Part shown: piece by piece, positions 15,439-23,636 of the stretch | Position numbering within the stretch: the stretch's first letter is position 1 | How the letters are laid out: every line of letters begins with the position of its first letter | Source of the DNA: JANLYC01 sp963815445 | GTDB taxonomy: Bacteria; Actinomycetota; Actinomycetes; Propionibacteriales; Nocardioidaceae | Assembly (NCBI GenBank): GCA_963815445.1 | Contig: CAWFGV010000006.1 | Span: 124,001-188,000 of the forward strand | Direction: 5' to 3' | Length of the DNA stretch: 64,000 nt | Made by a program: the position numbers and the translations under genes | The notes under the pieces: model-generated | What the model saw: only the letters and a program-made list of their open reading frames with translations | Databases searched by the model: none | Told to the model about the DNA's origin: nothing

Positions 15439-15869
15439 TGGGTCGGCTTGACGAGATCCGGGCAAGCGGGAGGATAGAGGAACTGAGCCGTACCGAGTGC
15501 GTGGAGCTGCTGCGTGCCAAGGCGGTGGGACGAGTCGGGTTCGTCGGCCCGGACGGTCCCCTGGTGCTGCCCGTGAACTATGTGGTGGACGGTGAGACCG
15601 TGCTGTTCCGCACATCGCCGTACAACGTGATGGGCGCGTGGTTGCGGCAGGCCCCCGCCGCGTTCGAGGTCGACGACCTCGACGACTACCTCCAGTCGGG
15701 TTGGAGCGTGCTGCTCCAGGGAGCGGCCGGCTTCGTCGTCGACGACGAGGAGCTCGAGATGAGCCATGAGCGCCTGACCAGGCCCGAACCGTGGGCCGCC
15801 GGCAGCCGGCCGCTGTACATCAGAATCACTCCGCACACGATCAGCGGACGGCGTCTCCATCCGGCGTGA
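15438..15869 (+). CDS. Pyridoxamine 5'-phosphate oxidase-like (FMN/F420 split-barrel) protein
   Basis: A 143-residue split-barrel flavin-binding protein. The N-terminal helix ends in the pattern ELSRTECVELLRAKAVGRVG (about 14-33), followed by VLPVNYVVDGETVLFRTS (about 43-60), which is the usual flavin-contact strand of NimA-like and related proteins. Length and pattern fit the PPOX-related group that includes F420- and FMN-dependent reductases. It is unlikely to be true PdxH. The ATG at 15438 overlaps the USP stop, with GAGAGGAG upstream. The substrate cannot be deduced. F420 biosynthesis genes occur elsewhere in the window, so F420 use is possible. Confidence 0.8.
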   Translation: MGRLDEIRASGRIEELSRTECVELLRAKAVGRVGFVGPDGPLVLPVNYVVDGETVLFRTSPYNVMGAWLRQAPAAFEVDDLDDYLQSGWSVLLQGAAGFVVDDEELEMSHERLTRPEPWAAGSRPLYIRITPHTISGRRLHPA

Positions 15870-15907
15870 CGTGCAGGCGGCTCGGACGGCGCGGCGCAGA
15901 TGGAGCG

Positions 15908-16663
15908 CTACTGCTGGGTCGCCGCGGCGTCGATCAGCCTCGTGAGCGTGACCTTCGGATCCTCACTGTTGCTGAAGGTGACTTGCTTGCCGTCCACGAA
16001 GTAGGTCGGCGTCCCGGTGATCCCTGCCTTCGAGGCGTCGTCGGTCACCATGGCCACCCAACCGTCGTACGTCCCTGCGCTCTGACAGCGCGTGATGGCC
16101 TGCTTGTCCGTACCTGCCTTCGCGGCAAGGTCAGCAAGCTGGCCGTCGGTGAGTCCGGCCGAGCCCTCGGCCGGCTGACTGGTGAACAGCAGGTCGTGCA
16201 GCTTGGTGAAAACGGTCGGTCCGCCCTCGTCGAGAGCGCAGGCCGCGGTGGCCAGCGCCCGTGAGCTGTAGTTCGTCGTCGACGCGCGGTCGAGGAACGC
16301 GACCGGCCGGTACTCGAGCTGGATCTGTCCGTCGGTAACGTCCTTGGCGAGGGTCGAGCCGACGTTCTCCTCGAACGCTTTGCACGACGGACACTGGAAG
16401 TCTTCGTAGACCACGACACGCACCGCGGCCGTCTTGCCGTCGCGGAGGACGCCGTTGTCGGACGTGATCCCAGCCGGCGCCTTCCCCGACGTCGGGCCCG
16501 TCCGGCTGGACTGCACGGCGATGCCCACGCCGACGACGGCGGCGATCACCACGACGACGACGGCACCGACGATGAGCGTCCGTCGTCGACGTTCGGCGGC
16601 TGCCTGCCGTGCTTGCATCGCGCGCACACGTTCGGATGCCTTGCGGTCCTTCTTATTCGCCAC
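15908..16663 (-). CDS. DsbA-family membrane-anchored thiol oxidoreductase
   Basis: A 251-residue protein with a basic cytoplasmic N-terminus, one membrane anchor (about 29-50) and an extracytoplasmic DsbA-like thioredoxin domain. The redox motif is C91-P-S-C94 in YEDFQCPSCKAF, and the cis-Pro loop is GITGTPTYFVDG. Such proteins make or rearrange disulfides in exported proteins. The ATG at 16663 lies inside the end of the upstream MauE-type gene (11-base overlap), so the two are co-translated. The stop faces the split-barrel gene 38 bases away. MauE/DoxX-type membrane proteins often accompany DsbA-like proteins; the physical partnership here is inferred. Confidence 0.88.
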   Translation of the reverse strand: MANKKDRKASERVRAMQARQAAAERRRRTLIVGAVVVVVIAAVVGVGIAVQSSRTGPTSGKAPAGITSDNGVLRDGKTAAVRVVVYEDFQCPSCKAFEENVGSTLAKDVTDGQIQLEYRPVAFLDRASTTNYSSRALATAACALDEGGPTVFTKLHDLLFTSQPAEGSAGLTDGQLADLAAKAGTDKQAITRCQSAGTYDGWVAMVTDDASKAGITGTPTYFVDGKQVTFSNSEDPKVTLTRLIDAAATQQ

Positions 16664-17156
16664 TGATCGCTCCTGACTCGGGACTGGGACCCAACAGCCA
16701 GCCGTCCAGGCTGAGTCGGGTGTGCGGCCACCGCACGAGAAGCAGCGATCCGGTCAGCAGACCGACGTCGCGGGCAATCTCCCAGGGGTACTTGTTGGTC
16801 GCGTCGGCGTCGAATCCTCCGCCACCGAAGCAGCCGCAGTCGATCCGCAGGCCGCGTCCCCAGGCTGAGCTGATCCCGATGATGAAGAGCACGAACAGGA
16901 CAGCCGAGACGGCCGCGGCGATCCTGGTGCCGAGACCGGTGACGAGGAGCAGCCCGACCGCGATCTCCAGAAACGGCAGCCCGTAGCCGACAGCGTGCAC
17001 GGTCGCCTCCGGCAGGAGCTGGTAGGCGCGGACGGCGCGGACGCTCTCGGCCGGGTCAGGCAGCTTGATGACGCCGGCGACGATCCAGACTCCGGCGACG
17101 ACGACTCGCACGATCAGCCCCAGCCACGGCAGCCGGCGACCTGAGGCCTGCTGCAT
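16653..17156 (-). CDS. MauE/DoxX-type membrane redox protein
   Basis: A 167-residue membrane protein with four hydrophobic segments (about 9-28, 53-71, 77-100, 125-142). The motif DCGCFGGGG near 110-118 holds two cysteines on the outer face, as in MauE-family proteins thought to pass electrons to or from periplasmic thioredoxin-like partners. The start ATG at 17156 (MQQASGRR) has CAGGAG just upstream; the longer frame to 17228 lacks a site. It is directly followed by the DsbA-like gene with overlap. No DsbB or VKOR gene is seen nearby, so this protein may fill that role for its neighbour. Confidence 0.82.
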   Translation of the reverse strand: MQQASGRRLPWLGLIVRVVVAGVWIVAGVIKLPDPAESVRAVRAYQLLPEATVHAVGYGLPFLEIAVGLLLVTGLGTRIAAAVSAVLFVLFIIGISSAWGRGLRIDCGCFGGGGFDADATNKYPWEIARDVGLLTGSLLLVRWPHTRLSLDGWLLGPSPESGAISGE

Positions 17157-17193
17157 GGCTGCTCCTGGCGGTTGGGGTCGTGACGGCTCGGGT

Positions 17194-17217
17194 GAGGTCC
17201 GCGAGGTCAATGAGGTC
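17194..17217. repeat. Three GAGGTC direct repeats with 9-bp period
   Basis: GAGGTC occurs at 17194-17199, 17203-17208 and 17212-17217, about 40-60 bases upstream of the mauE-like start. Regular spacing in a promoter position suggests an operator for that operon. The 286-base gap from 17157 to 17442 shows no other feature I can support. Confidence 0.4.
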
Positions 17218-17442
17218 AACGCGATCACGCTACGCGAGGTTCCCGAGCAGGGTCATGAGGCCGGCTGGTCCGCGAACCTCGTGTGCGTCAGCTGCTCTGA
17301 GCGCTGCCACGTCGCGCATCGGGGAGCCGGACTCGCGGAGCCGTCGGTCGAGCTCGAGGGTGAACGGTGACGACCGGCGCAGCGACCGGTGAGGACCGGA
17401 AGGTCGGTCGTGGTCCAGCGGGTCCACTCGCGCACGCGGTCG

Positions 17443-18888
17443 CTACCCGCCGTTGTTGCACGTGATGGCCGAGGTGTTGTCCTCGCGGATCTTTGTGAAC
17501 AGGCTCTTGGCCTTCGCCTCGTCCCACAGGACGGCCGAGCCGGCCGGGGTCGACGCACCGAGGTTGCTGAAGGGGACGACACAGCGTTTGGCGTCGCCGC
17601 TGTGGCCCATGGCCCAGGCGAACTTGGCGAGGCCCAGCGGTCCGACGTTGTCGCCGATCCGGACGGATTCCGAGGCAGCCTTGTTGACGGCGAAGTAGCG
17701 CCAGGGCAGCAAGATCGTCGACCACGAGGCCGCCTTCTTGCCCACTTGCGTGATCACCTCGCGCTGGTGCTCGGTGCGGGTGATGTCGCCGAGCGGGAAA
17801 GCACGCGACCGCGAATAGCCCAAGGCGGTGTGCCCGTCGACGTCTTGACAGCCGCGACGCATCTTCAGGTGCCCGGCCTTGCGGTCGTTGACCGCGGTCT
17901 TCGGGCACACCTGGATGCCGCCCACGGCATCCACGATGTCGACGAAGCCGGTGAAGCCGATCTCGACGTAGTCGTCGATGCGCACCCCGGTGGACCGCTC
18001 GACGGTCTGGACGAGCAGCTTGGGCCCGCCGAACGCGTACGCCGCATTGATCTTGTTCTTCCCATGGCCGGGGATGTCGACGTAGGAGTCTCGGGGGATC
18101 GAAAGCAACAGGTTGGGGCCTCCGCTGTCGGGCACGTGGAGCATCAGGATGGTGTCGGTGCGCTGCCCGGCCGCGCTCCCGGTACCGAGATCACCCTTCT
18201 GCTGCTTGGTCAGGCCCTGTCGGCTGTCGGAGCCCACCAGCAGGAACGTGGTTCCGCCGCTGTCCGCGGGGCGGTTGCCCCCCGGCTCGGCGGCGACCTT
18301 CGCGATTCTCGACCAGGCCCAGATGGGCACGAGCACGAGGAACAGGATCCAGACCAGGACGAGGGCCAGGATGCCGCGCACCCACCACTTCCGGTTGCCC
18401 CACCCGCGTCGCGGTCCCTTGCCCGCTGGGGCGGCGCTCGGTGGTCCGGCCGGTGGCTTGGCCGGTGATGTGGCCGGTGACTTGGCTGGTGGTTGGCTCG
18501 AGCTCATCGGATCGGCCGGTGACGCGAACCGGGGCTGCCCGGCGGACCGCCGGGGAGGGGCGTCATAGGTCCCGCCGAACGACCGGGGCGGCGCAGGGGT
18601 GTCCGCTACAGGCTGCTGGCTCGGACCGGACTGGTTGGCGCGGGCGGACACGTCCGGCTCCTCGTGCGGAGTCGCGGGCTCGAGACCGTGCACGTCGAGG
18701 ATCTGGGTGTGCTCGGGGCCGCCGCCCGGCGCTGCCCCTGCCGCCGGGCGGTTCTCGGCGAGATCGTCGGCAGCCGGGCGGACCAGCTGCTGTGTGGACT
18801 CGGGATCGTCGGAGGATTCCGGCGGTGGTCCCGCTGCGCCGTAGAGCCAGCCATAGGTCGGCTCCTCGGGGTCCTGGGTGTCGGCCAT
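17443..18888 (-). CDS. LytR-CpsA-Psr (LCP) family cell-wall glycopolymer ligase
   Basis: A 481-residue protein with a long Pro/Ala/Ser-rich cytoplasmic N-terminus (about 1-165), one membrane span (about 172-195) and an extracellular LCP domain. The motif LLSIPRDSYVDIPGHGKNKI holds the conserved Arg and Asp that bind pyrophosphate, and INAAYAFGGP plus GYSRSRAF are further signatures. LCP enzymes transfer undecaprenyl- or decaprenyl-linked glycans to peptidoglycan. The start ATG at 18888 (MADTQDPEE) was chosen; the longer frame to 19305 runs through the divergent LCP gene. Two paired cysteines near the C-terminus may form a disulfide. It diverges from the second LCP gene and lies beside the galactan cluster. 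Confidence 0.9.
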   Translation of the reverse strand: MADTQDPEEPTYGWLYGAAGPPPESSDDPESTQQLVRPAADDLAENRPAAGAAPGGGPEHTQILDVHGLEPATPHEEPDVSARANQSGPSQQPVADTPAPPRSFGGTYDAPPRRSAGQPRFASPADPMSSSQPPAKSPATSPAKPPAGPPSAAPAGKGPRRGWGNRKWWVRGILALVLVWILFLVLVPIWAWSRIAKVAAEPGGNRPADSGGTTFLLVGSDSRQGLTKQQKGDLGTGSAAGQRTDTILMLHVPDSGGPNLLLSIPRDSYVDIPGHGKNKINAAYAFGGPKLLVQTVERSTGVRIDDYVEIGFTGFVDIVDAVGGIQVCPKTAVNDRKAGHLKMRRGCQDVDGHTALGYSRSRAFPLGDITRTEHQREVITQVGKKAASWSTILLPWRYFAVNKAASESVRIGDNVGPLGLAKFAWAMGHSGDAKRCVVPFSNLGASTPAGSAVLWDEAKAKSLFTKIREDNTSAITCNNGG

Positions 18889-19014
18889 GGTGAGCAAGGC
18901 TACCGGCCCGATCTGTGGCGGCAGACCACCGACGGGGCGGCCAGGCACGGAGGCGATCCGCTCATCTCTCGAGCTGGAGAACCGAGAATTTCGGCTGGGG
19001 GCTTTCGGCGGGTC

Positions 19015-19041
19015 GTGACGGATGTGACGGATGTGACTGGT
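19015..19041. repeat. Three 9-bp direct repeats (GTGACGGAT-type) upstream of the second LCP gene
   Basis: GTGACGGAT (19015-19023), GTGACGGAT (19024-19032) and GTGACTGGT (19033-19041) are head to tail. They lie at the promoter/start region of the plus-strand LCP gene. GTGAC-type direct repeats are used by several actinobacterial OmpR-family regulators. Which one, if any, binds here is unknown. Confidence 0.4.
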
Positions 19042-20479
19042 GATACTGGTCCGCGTGTCCGCCGTCCTTCCCCCGGTGTCCGCGCGGTCGATGTCCGCGC
19101 GGGACGCTGCGGCCGCCGCCGCTCGCATTCGGTTTCGTCGTGCCCTGACGCTGATCGCCATGACCGTCGTCGCCCCCGGCTCGGCGCAGCTGGTGGCCGG
19201 CAACAAGCGCGTCGGTCGCATCGCCCTGCGAGCGGCGGCCGCAGCCATCACGTTCCTGGCGCTGCTTGTGCTGATCGGGTTCGCGTGGAAGAACGAGCTC
19301 GTCACGCTGTTCCTGGGTCCGGGCTTCCTGCTGGCCCTACGCGTCGGACTGATCGCGTACGCAGTTGGTTGGGCCTACCTCATCGTCGACGCCTGGCGGA
19401 TCTGCGAACCGCTCGAGCTCAGCCGCGGACATCGCATGGCCATGACCGCTCTCAACGGTTCGCTCTGCTTCACGCTCTCGGGAGCGTTGCTGTTCGCCAG
19501 CCACCTGGTCGCCGTACAACGAGACTTCATCAACACCGTGTTCGGGGGTGACCAGGTCACGTCCGCAGAGCACGGTCGCTACAACATCTTGCTGCTCGGA
19601 GGGGACGCCGGGCCTCGCCGGGTCGGGATCCGGCCGGACAGCATCACGGTCGCCAGCATCGACCAGCAGACCGGCCGGACGGTGCTGTTCGGCCTGCCGC
19701 GCAACCTGGAGAACGTGCCGTTCCCGCCCGGCACGGCGATGCATCGGCAGTTCCCCAGAGGTTTTCGCTGTGACGGCTGCTACCTCAACGGCGTCAACAC
19801 CTATGGCACCGAGCACCCCGAGCTGTTCCCGCACGACAAGACGCCAGGCATCACCGCTACCACCCAGGCGGTCGAGCAGATCACCGGCCTGTCGATCAAC
19901 TACTACGCGCTGATCGACCTCAAGGGCTTCCAGGACCTCGTCGACGCGGTGGGCGGGGTGACGGTCAACGTCAACGAGCGCATCCCGATCGGCGGTGTCG
20001 GGGGACCCATCAGCGGGTGGATCGAGCCGGGCCGGCAACATCTCGACGGTTACCAGACGCTGTGGTACTCACGAAGTCGCGCGACGTCGGACGACTACTC
20101 GCGGATGGCCCGGCAGAAGTGCGTGATGAACGCGATGCTGCACCAGCTCAAGCCGACCAAGGTGCTGACGAACTTCGGCGCGATCGCCCGGGCGGGCAAG
20201 CAGATCATCTCGACCTCGATCCCGGCCAGCGAGCTCGACACGTTCGTGAACTTGTCGCTGAAGACCAAGGACCTGCCGGTGGCCTCCGTCTCCTTCGTCC
20301 CGCCGAAGATCAACACCGGGGACCCGGACTACGGTCTCATCCGCTCGATGGTGATCAAGGCGATCGCGTCGTCCCGGGCGAAGGACGACCCCGCGCAGTC
20401 ATCGACTCGCACGAGGCAGAAGGGGCATCGTCTCGCGCGCGACGCCAACGACAGCGGGAACCTCGCCGGCGCCTGCTGA
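19040..20479 (+). CDS. LytR-CpsA-Psr family protein with a multi-span N-terminus
   Basis: A 479-residue LCP protein. Unlike the neighbour, it begins with about four membrane segments (roughly 35-55, 68-90, 95-120, 138-158) before the LCP domain. The signature Arg lies in LFGLPRNLENVPFP, followed by YLNGVNTYGT and LWYSRSRATSDDYSRM. The first and last parts match the pyrophosphate-binding pattern of the family. The start is uncertain: GTG at 19040 has no Shine-Dalgarno site, and GTG at 19055 follows a -10-like GATACT (19042-19047) and could be leaderless. It precedes the glycosyltransferase genes and probably attaches their product to the wall. Confidence 0.85.
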   Translation: MILVRVSAVLPPVSARSMSARDAAAAAARIRFRRALTLIAMTVVAPGSAQLVAGNKRVGRIALRAAAAAITFLALLVLIGFAWKNELVTLFLGPGFLLALRVGLIAYAVGWAYLIVDAWRICEPLELSRGHRMAMTALNGSLCFTLSGALLFASHLVAVQRDFINTVFGGDQVTSAEHGRYNILLLGGDAGPRRVGIRPDSITVASIDQQTGRTVLFGLPRNLENVPFPPGTAMHRQFPRGFRCDGCYLNGVNTYGTEHPELFPHDKTPGITATTQAVEQITGLSINYYALIDLKGFQDLVDAVGGVTVNVNERIPIGGVGGPISGWIEPGRQHLDGYQTLWYSRSRATSDDYSRMARQKCVMNAMLHQLKPTKVLTNFGAIARAGKQIISTSIPASELDTFVNLSLKTKDLPVASVSFVPPKINTGDPDYGLIRSMVIKAIASSRAKDDPAQSSTRTRQKGHRLARDANDSGNLAGAC

Positions 20480-20580
20480 GCCGCCCGGCCGGCGGCGCGA
20501 GACCTGAGCACCCACTGCCCTACGATGAGACGCCGGTCAGGGTCCCCGTCGGGGTCGGCCGGGACGCGAGGAAGGTCGTA

Positions 20581-21531
20581 GTGGCAGAGCGAGGCACGAC
20601 AGCACGGTGCGTGGCGGTCGTGGTGACCTGGAACCGGCGTGACCTGCTCGCCGAGTCCCTCGGCGCGATCACCGGGCAGAGTACGCCGCCTGAAGCGGTC
20701 GTGGTCGTCGACAACGCCTCCGATGACGGCACCGCCGCGATGCTGCGGAGCGAGTTCCCTGCCGCCGACGTGGTCACGGCCCGGAGCAACACGGGCGGTG
20801 CAGGCGGTTTCGCCCTCGGTCTCGACCGGGCCCTCGCGTACGCGCCGGACGTCCTGTGGCTGATGGACGACGACACGGTGCCCGAACCGACGGCCCTCGA
20901 GGAGCTCGTCGACGCGTGGGCCCGCTATGGCAGCCCGGCGCCGGCCGTCGTGGCCTCGCGGGTCGTCTGGAGCGACGGCCGCGACCATCCGATGAACACT
21001 CCGCGTGCGAAGCCGGGCATGCGCTCCGACGAGAGAGCCGCCGCGGCCCGCGTGGGTTGCGTTCCGATCCGCTCGGCGTCGTTCGTCTCGATCCTGGTCG
21101 ACGCGGCGGGCGTGCGTGAACGCGGGCTGCCTGTCGCGGACTACTTCCTCTGGAATGACGACTTCGAGTTCACGACCCGGCTCATCCGGGGCCGACGCGG
21201 GCTGTACTGTGCCCGGTCCGTGGTCGTGCACAAGACCAAGGTGTTCGCCGGGATCGACGTGGACCCCGGCGACCGGTTCTTCTACGAGGTACGCAACAAG
21301 GTGTGGCTGTTCAGCCGTTCGCGGGGGCTCAACCCGATCGAGAAGATCTTGTACGCCGGCGCGACACTACGCCGCTGGACGGGCACGATCGCCCACTCGT
21401 CCGAGCGTGGCCGCCTGGCCCGCGGCCTGGCCCGGGGACTGCGAACGGGGCTGTTGACGCGGCCCACCCCAACCGAGCAGATCATGGCCGCGGCGCGTGC
21501 GGACGAGGCCTCCGGAGGCCTCGATGGGTGA
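20581..21531 (+). CDS. glfT1: GT2 galactofuranosyltransferase, GlfT1-like
   Basis: A 316-residue GT-A enzyme. The N-terminal VAVVVTWNRRDLLAESLGAI and VVVVDNASDDGT are nucleotide-sugar motifs. LMDDDTVPEP (D96-D98) is the metal-binding DxD, and FLWNDDFEFTTR (W191-D194) is the acceptor/catalytic motif seen in GlfT-type enzymes. Length and the linked glf, wzm and wzt genes match M. tuberculosis GlfT1, which adds the first Galf units to a lipid-linked rhamnosyl-GlcNAc. The start GTG at 20581 has GAGGAAGG upstream; the longer frame overlaps the LCP gene. It overlaps the next gene by 8 bases. The exact acceptor is unproven in this organism. Confidence 0.8.
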   Translation: MAERGTTARCVAVVVTWNRRDLLAESLGAITGQSTPPEAVVVVDNASDDGTAAMLRSEFPAADVVTARSNTGGAGGFALGLDRALAYAPDVLWLMDDDTVPEPTALEELVDAWARYGSPAPAVVASRVVWSDGRDHPMNTPRAKPGMRSDERAAAARVGCVPIRSASFVSILVDAAGVRERGLPVADYFLWNDDFEFTTRLIRGRRGLYCARSVVVHKTKVFAGIDVDPGDRFFYEVRNKVWLFSRSRGLNPIEKILYAGATLRRWTGTIAHSSERGRLARGLARGLRTGLLTRPTPTEQIMAAARADEASGGLDG

Positions 21532-22375
21532 GCAGTTCAGCCTGCTCATGAGCGTCTACGGCGGCGACGATCCGGACTATCTCGCCGCTGCGTTCCGTTC
21601 GGTGGTGCACGACCAGACCCGTCGCCCGGACGATGTCGTGCTCGTCCAGGACGGTCCCGTCCCGCCCGCACTCGACGAGATGATCACCGGGCTCATCCAC
21701 GAGTCCCCGGTGCCGACGTCCCTGCTCGCCCTCGACTCCAACGTCGGGCTCGGCCTGGCACTCGACCAGGGGATGGCCGCCTGCGCGCACGACATCGTCG
21801 CCCGGATGGACGCTGACGACATCGCACTGCCGCAGCGGTTCGCGATCCAGGTGCCGCTCGTCGAGGCCGGGGTCGACCTCGTCGGTTCGGCGTTGCTGGA
21901 GTTCGGGACCGGTCCGGACGACATCGTCGGGCGACGCACGCCGCCGATAGATCCCGCCGAGATCGTCCGGTACGCGCGCTTCCACCAGCCGTTCAACCAC
22001 CCGACGGTCGTCTACCGGCGTTCGGCCGTGCAAGCCGTCGGGGGCTACCGTCATCTGGCCCTGATGGAGGACTACCTGCTTTTCGCGCGGATGATCGCCG
22101 ACGGGGCGAGAGTGGCGAACGTCGCGGAGCCACTGGTGCTGTACCGGGTCGGGGACGGGGCCTATGCCCGCCGTGGCGGTGTGACGTTGCTCAAGTCCGA
22201 ATGGGCATTGCAGCGCAAGCTGCGGGTGATGGGCTTCACGTCACGGCTCCAGTTCATCCGCAATGTCGCGATTCGCGGCGGGTATCGTCTGGTGCCCGTG
22301 AGCCTGCGCACCACGGCGTACCGCCATCTCATCGCGACCAAGGGCCAGCGGCGAGGTTGGCTGGGCCGCCGCTGA
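21524..22375 (+). CDS. GT2 family glycosyltransferase
   Basis: A 283-residue GT-A glycosyltransferase. FSLLMSVYGGDDPDYLAAAF opens the fold, DDVVLVQDGPVPP follows, RMDADDIALPQRF carries the DxD metal site (about 91-95), and LMEDYLLFARMI is the family acceptor/base motif. It resembles the bacterial amylovoran/WcaA-like GT2 group. ATG at 21524 lies inside the end of the GlfT1-like gene with GGAGG just before it, so the pair is coupled. It probably extends or primes the same lipid-linked glycan; the donor sugar cannot be read from the sequence. Confidence 0.85.
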   Translation: MGEQFSLLMSVYGGDDPDYLAAAFRSVVHDQTRRPDDVVLVQDGPVPPALDEMITGLIHESPVPTSLLALDSNVGLGLALDQGMAACAHDIVARMDADDIALPQRFAIQVPLVEAGVDLVGSALLEFGTGPDDIVGRRTPPIDPAEIVRYARFHQPFNHPTVVYRRSAVQAVGGYRHLALMEDYLLFARMIADGARVANVAEPLVLYRVGDGAYARRGGVTLLKSEWALQRKLRVMGFTSRLQFIRNVAIRGGYRLVPVSLRTTAYRHLIATKGQRRGWLGRR

Positions 22376-22460
22376 TGCACGGTCGACGAACCACCCGCGG
22401 TCGGCCATTAGACTCAGCAGCGCCGTCAAGCAGGCGCCCGCCCGTCACAGGAGACTCTGA

Positions 22461-23636
22461 GTGAACGCTGACCTCGTCATTGTTGGTTCCGGACTGTTCG
22501 GTCTCACGATCGCCGAACGGTGCGCCAACGATCTCGGCCTCCGTGTTCTCATCCTCGACCGACGACACCACGTCGGCGGCAACGCCTACAGCGCGCCCGA
22601 GCCGGAGACCGGCATCGAGGTGCACCAGTACGGCGCGCACCTCTTCCACACCTCCAACGAGCGCGTCTGGGAGTACGTCAACCGCTTCACGAAGTTCACC
22701 GGCTACCAGCACCGCGTCTTCACCAAGTACGACGGGCAGGTCTACTCCTTCCCGATGAATCTGGGGCTCATCAACCAGTTCTTCGGCAGGTCCCACACTC
22801 CGGACGAGGCGCGCGCGCTCGTCGCGGAGATGGCCGGCGAGATCGACACGAAGGACGCCAAGAACCTCGAGGAGAAGGCCATCTCCTTGATCGGGCGGCC
22901 GCTGTACGAGGCGTTCGTCAAGGGCTACACCGCGAAGCAGTGGCAGACCGATCCGAAGGAGCTCAGCGCCGACATCATCACGCGCCTCCCGGTTCGCTAC
23001 AACTTCGAGAACCGCTACTTCAACGACACCTATGAGGGGCTCCCGGTCGACGGCTACACCGCGTGGTTGGAGCGCATGGTCGACCACCCCAACATCGAGG
23101 TCCGACTCAACACCGACTTCTTCGACGTCCGCGACGAGTACGTCGGCAAGGTCCCGATCGTCTACACCGGGCCGGTCGACGCCTACTTCGGCAACGCCGC
23201 GGGGGAGCTGTCCTGGCGCACCGTCGACCTCAACGTCTCGGTCCAGGAGACCGGCGACTTCCAGGGCACGTCAGTCGTGAACTACGCCGACGAGGACGTG
23301 CCCTACACCCGCATCCTGGAGTTCCGGCACTTCCATCCCGAACGGGACTGGTACCCGAAGGACAAGACCGTGATCGTGCACGAGTACTCGCGGTTCGCGG
23401 AGGCCGGTGACGAGCCGTACTACCCGATCAACACCGCCGACGACCGAGAGAAGCTGTTGCGTTACCGCGAGCTGGCCAGGGCCGAGCCGGACGTGCTGTT
23501 CGGCGGTCGCCTCGGCACCTACAAGTACCTCGACATGCACATGGCCATCGGTTCCGCGCTGTCGATGTATGACAACAAGCTTCGGCCGTTCTTCGCTGAC
23601 GGGGCAGCACTCGAGAGTGGGGGAGTCGACGAGTGA
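22461..23636 (+). CDS. glf: UDP-galactopyranose mutase
   Basis: A 391-residue FAD enzyme that converts UDP-galactopyranose to UDP-galactofuranose. The FAD loop VIVGSGLFGLTIAERC lies at about 6-21, followed by HHVGGNAYS and HQYGAHLFHTSNERVW. QRxxxK-type residues (KGYTAKQWQTDPKEL, about 155-169) and the C-terminal GRLGTYKYLDMHMAIGSAL are family hallmarks. Length is normal for bacterial Glf. GTG at 22461 has AGGAGA upstream, and a -10-like TAGACT at about 22410 suggests an own promoter. The stop overlaps the wzm start (GTGA). It supplies donor for the GlfT1-like enzyme. Confidence 0.95.
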   Translation: MNADLVIVGSGLFGLTIAERCANDLGLRVLILDRRHHVGGNAYSAPEPETGIEVHQYGAHLFHTSNERVWEYVNRFTKFTGYQHRVFTKYDGQVYSFPMNLGLINQFFGRSHTPDEARALVAEMAGEIDTKDAKNLEEKAISLIGRPLYEAFVKGYTAKQWQTDPKELSADIITRLPVRYNFENRYFNDTYEGLPVDGYTAWLERMVDHPNIEVRLNTDFFDVRDEYVGKVPIVYTGPVDAYFGNAAGELSWRTVDLNVSVQETGDFQGTSVVNYADEDVPYTRILEFRHFHPERDWYPKDKTVIVHEYSRFAEAGDEPYYPINTADDREKLLRYRELARAEPDVLFGGRLGTYKYLDMHMAIGSALSMYDNKLRPFFADGAALESGGVDE

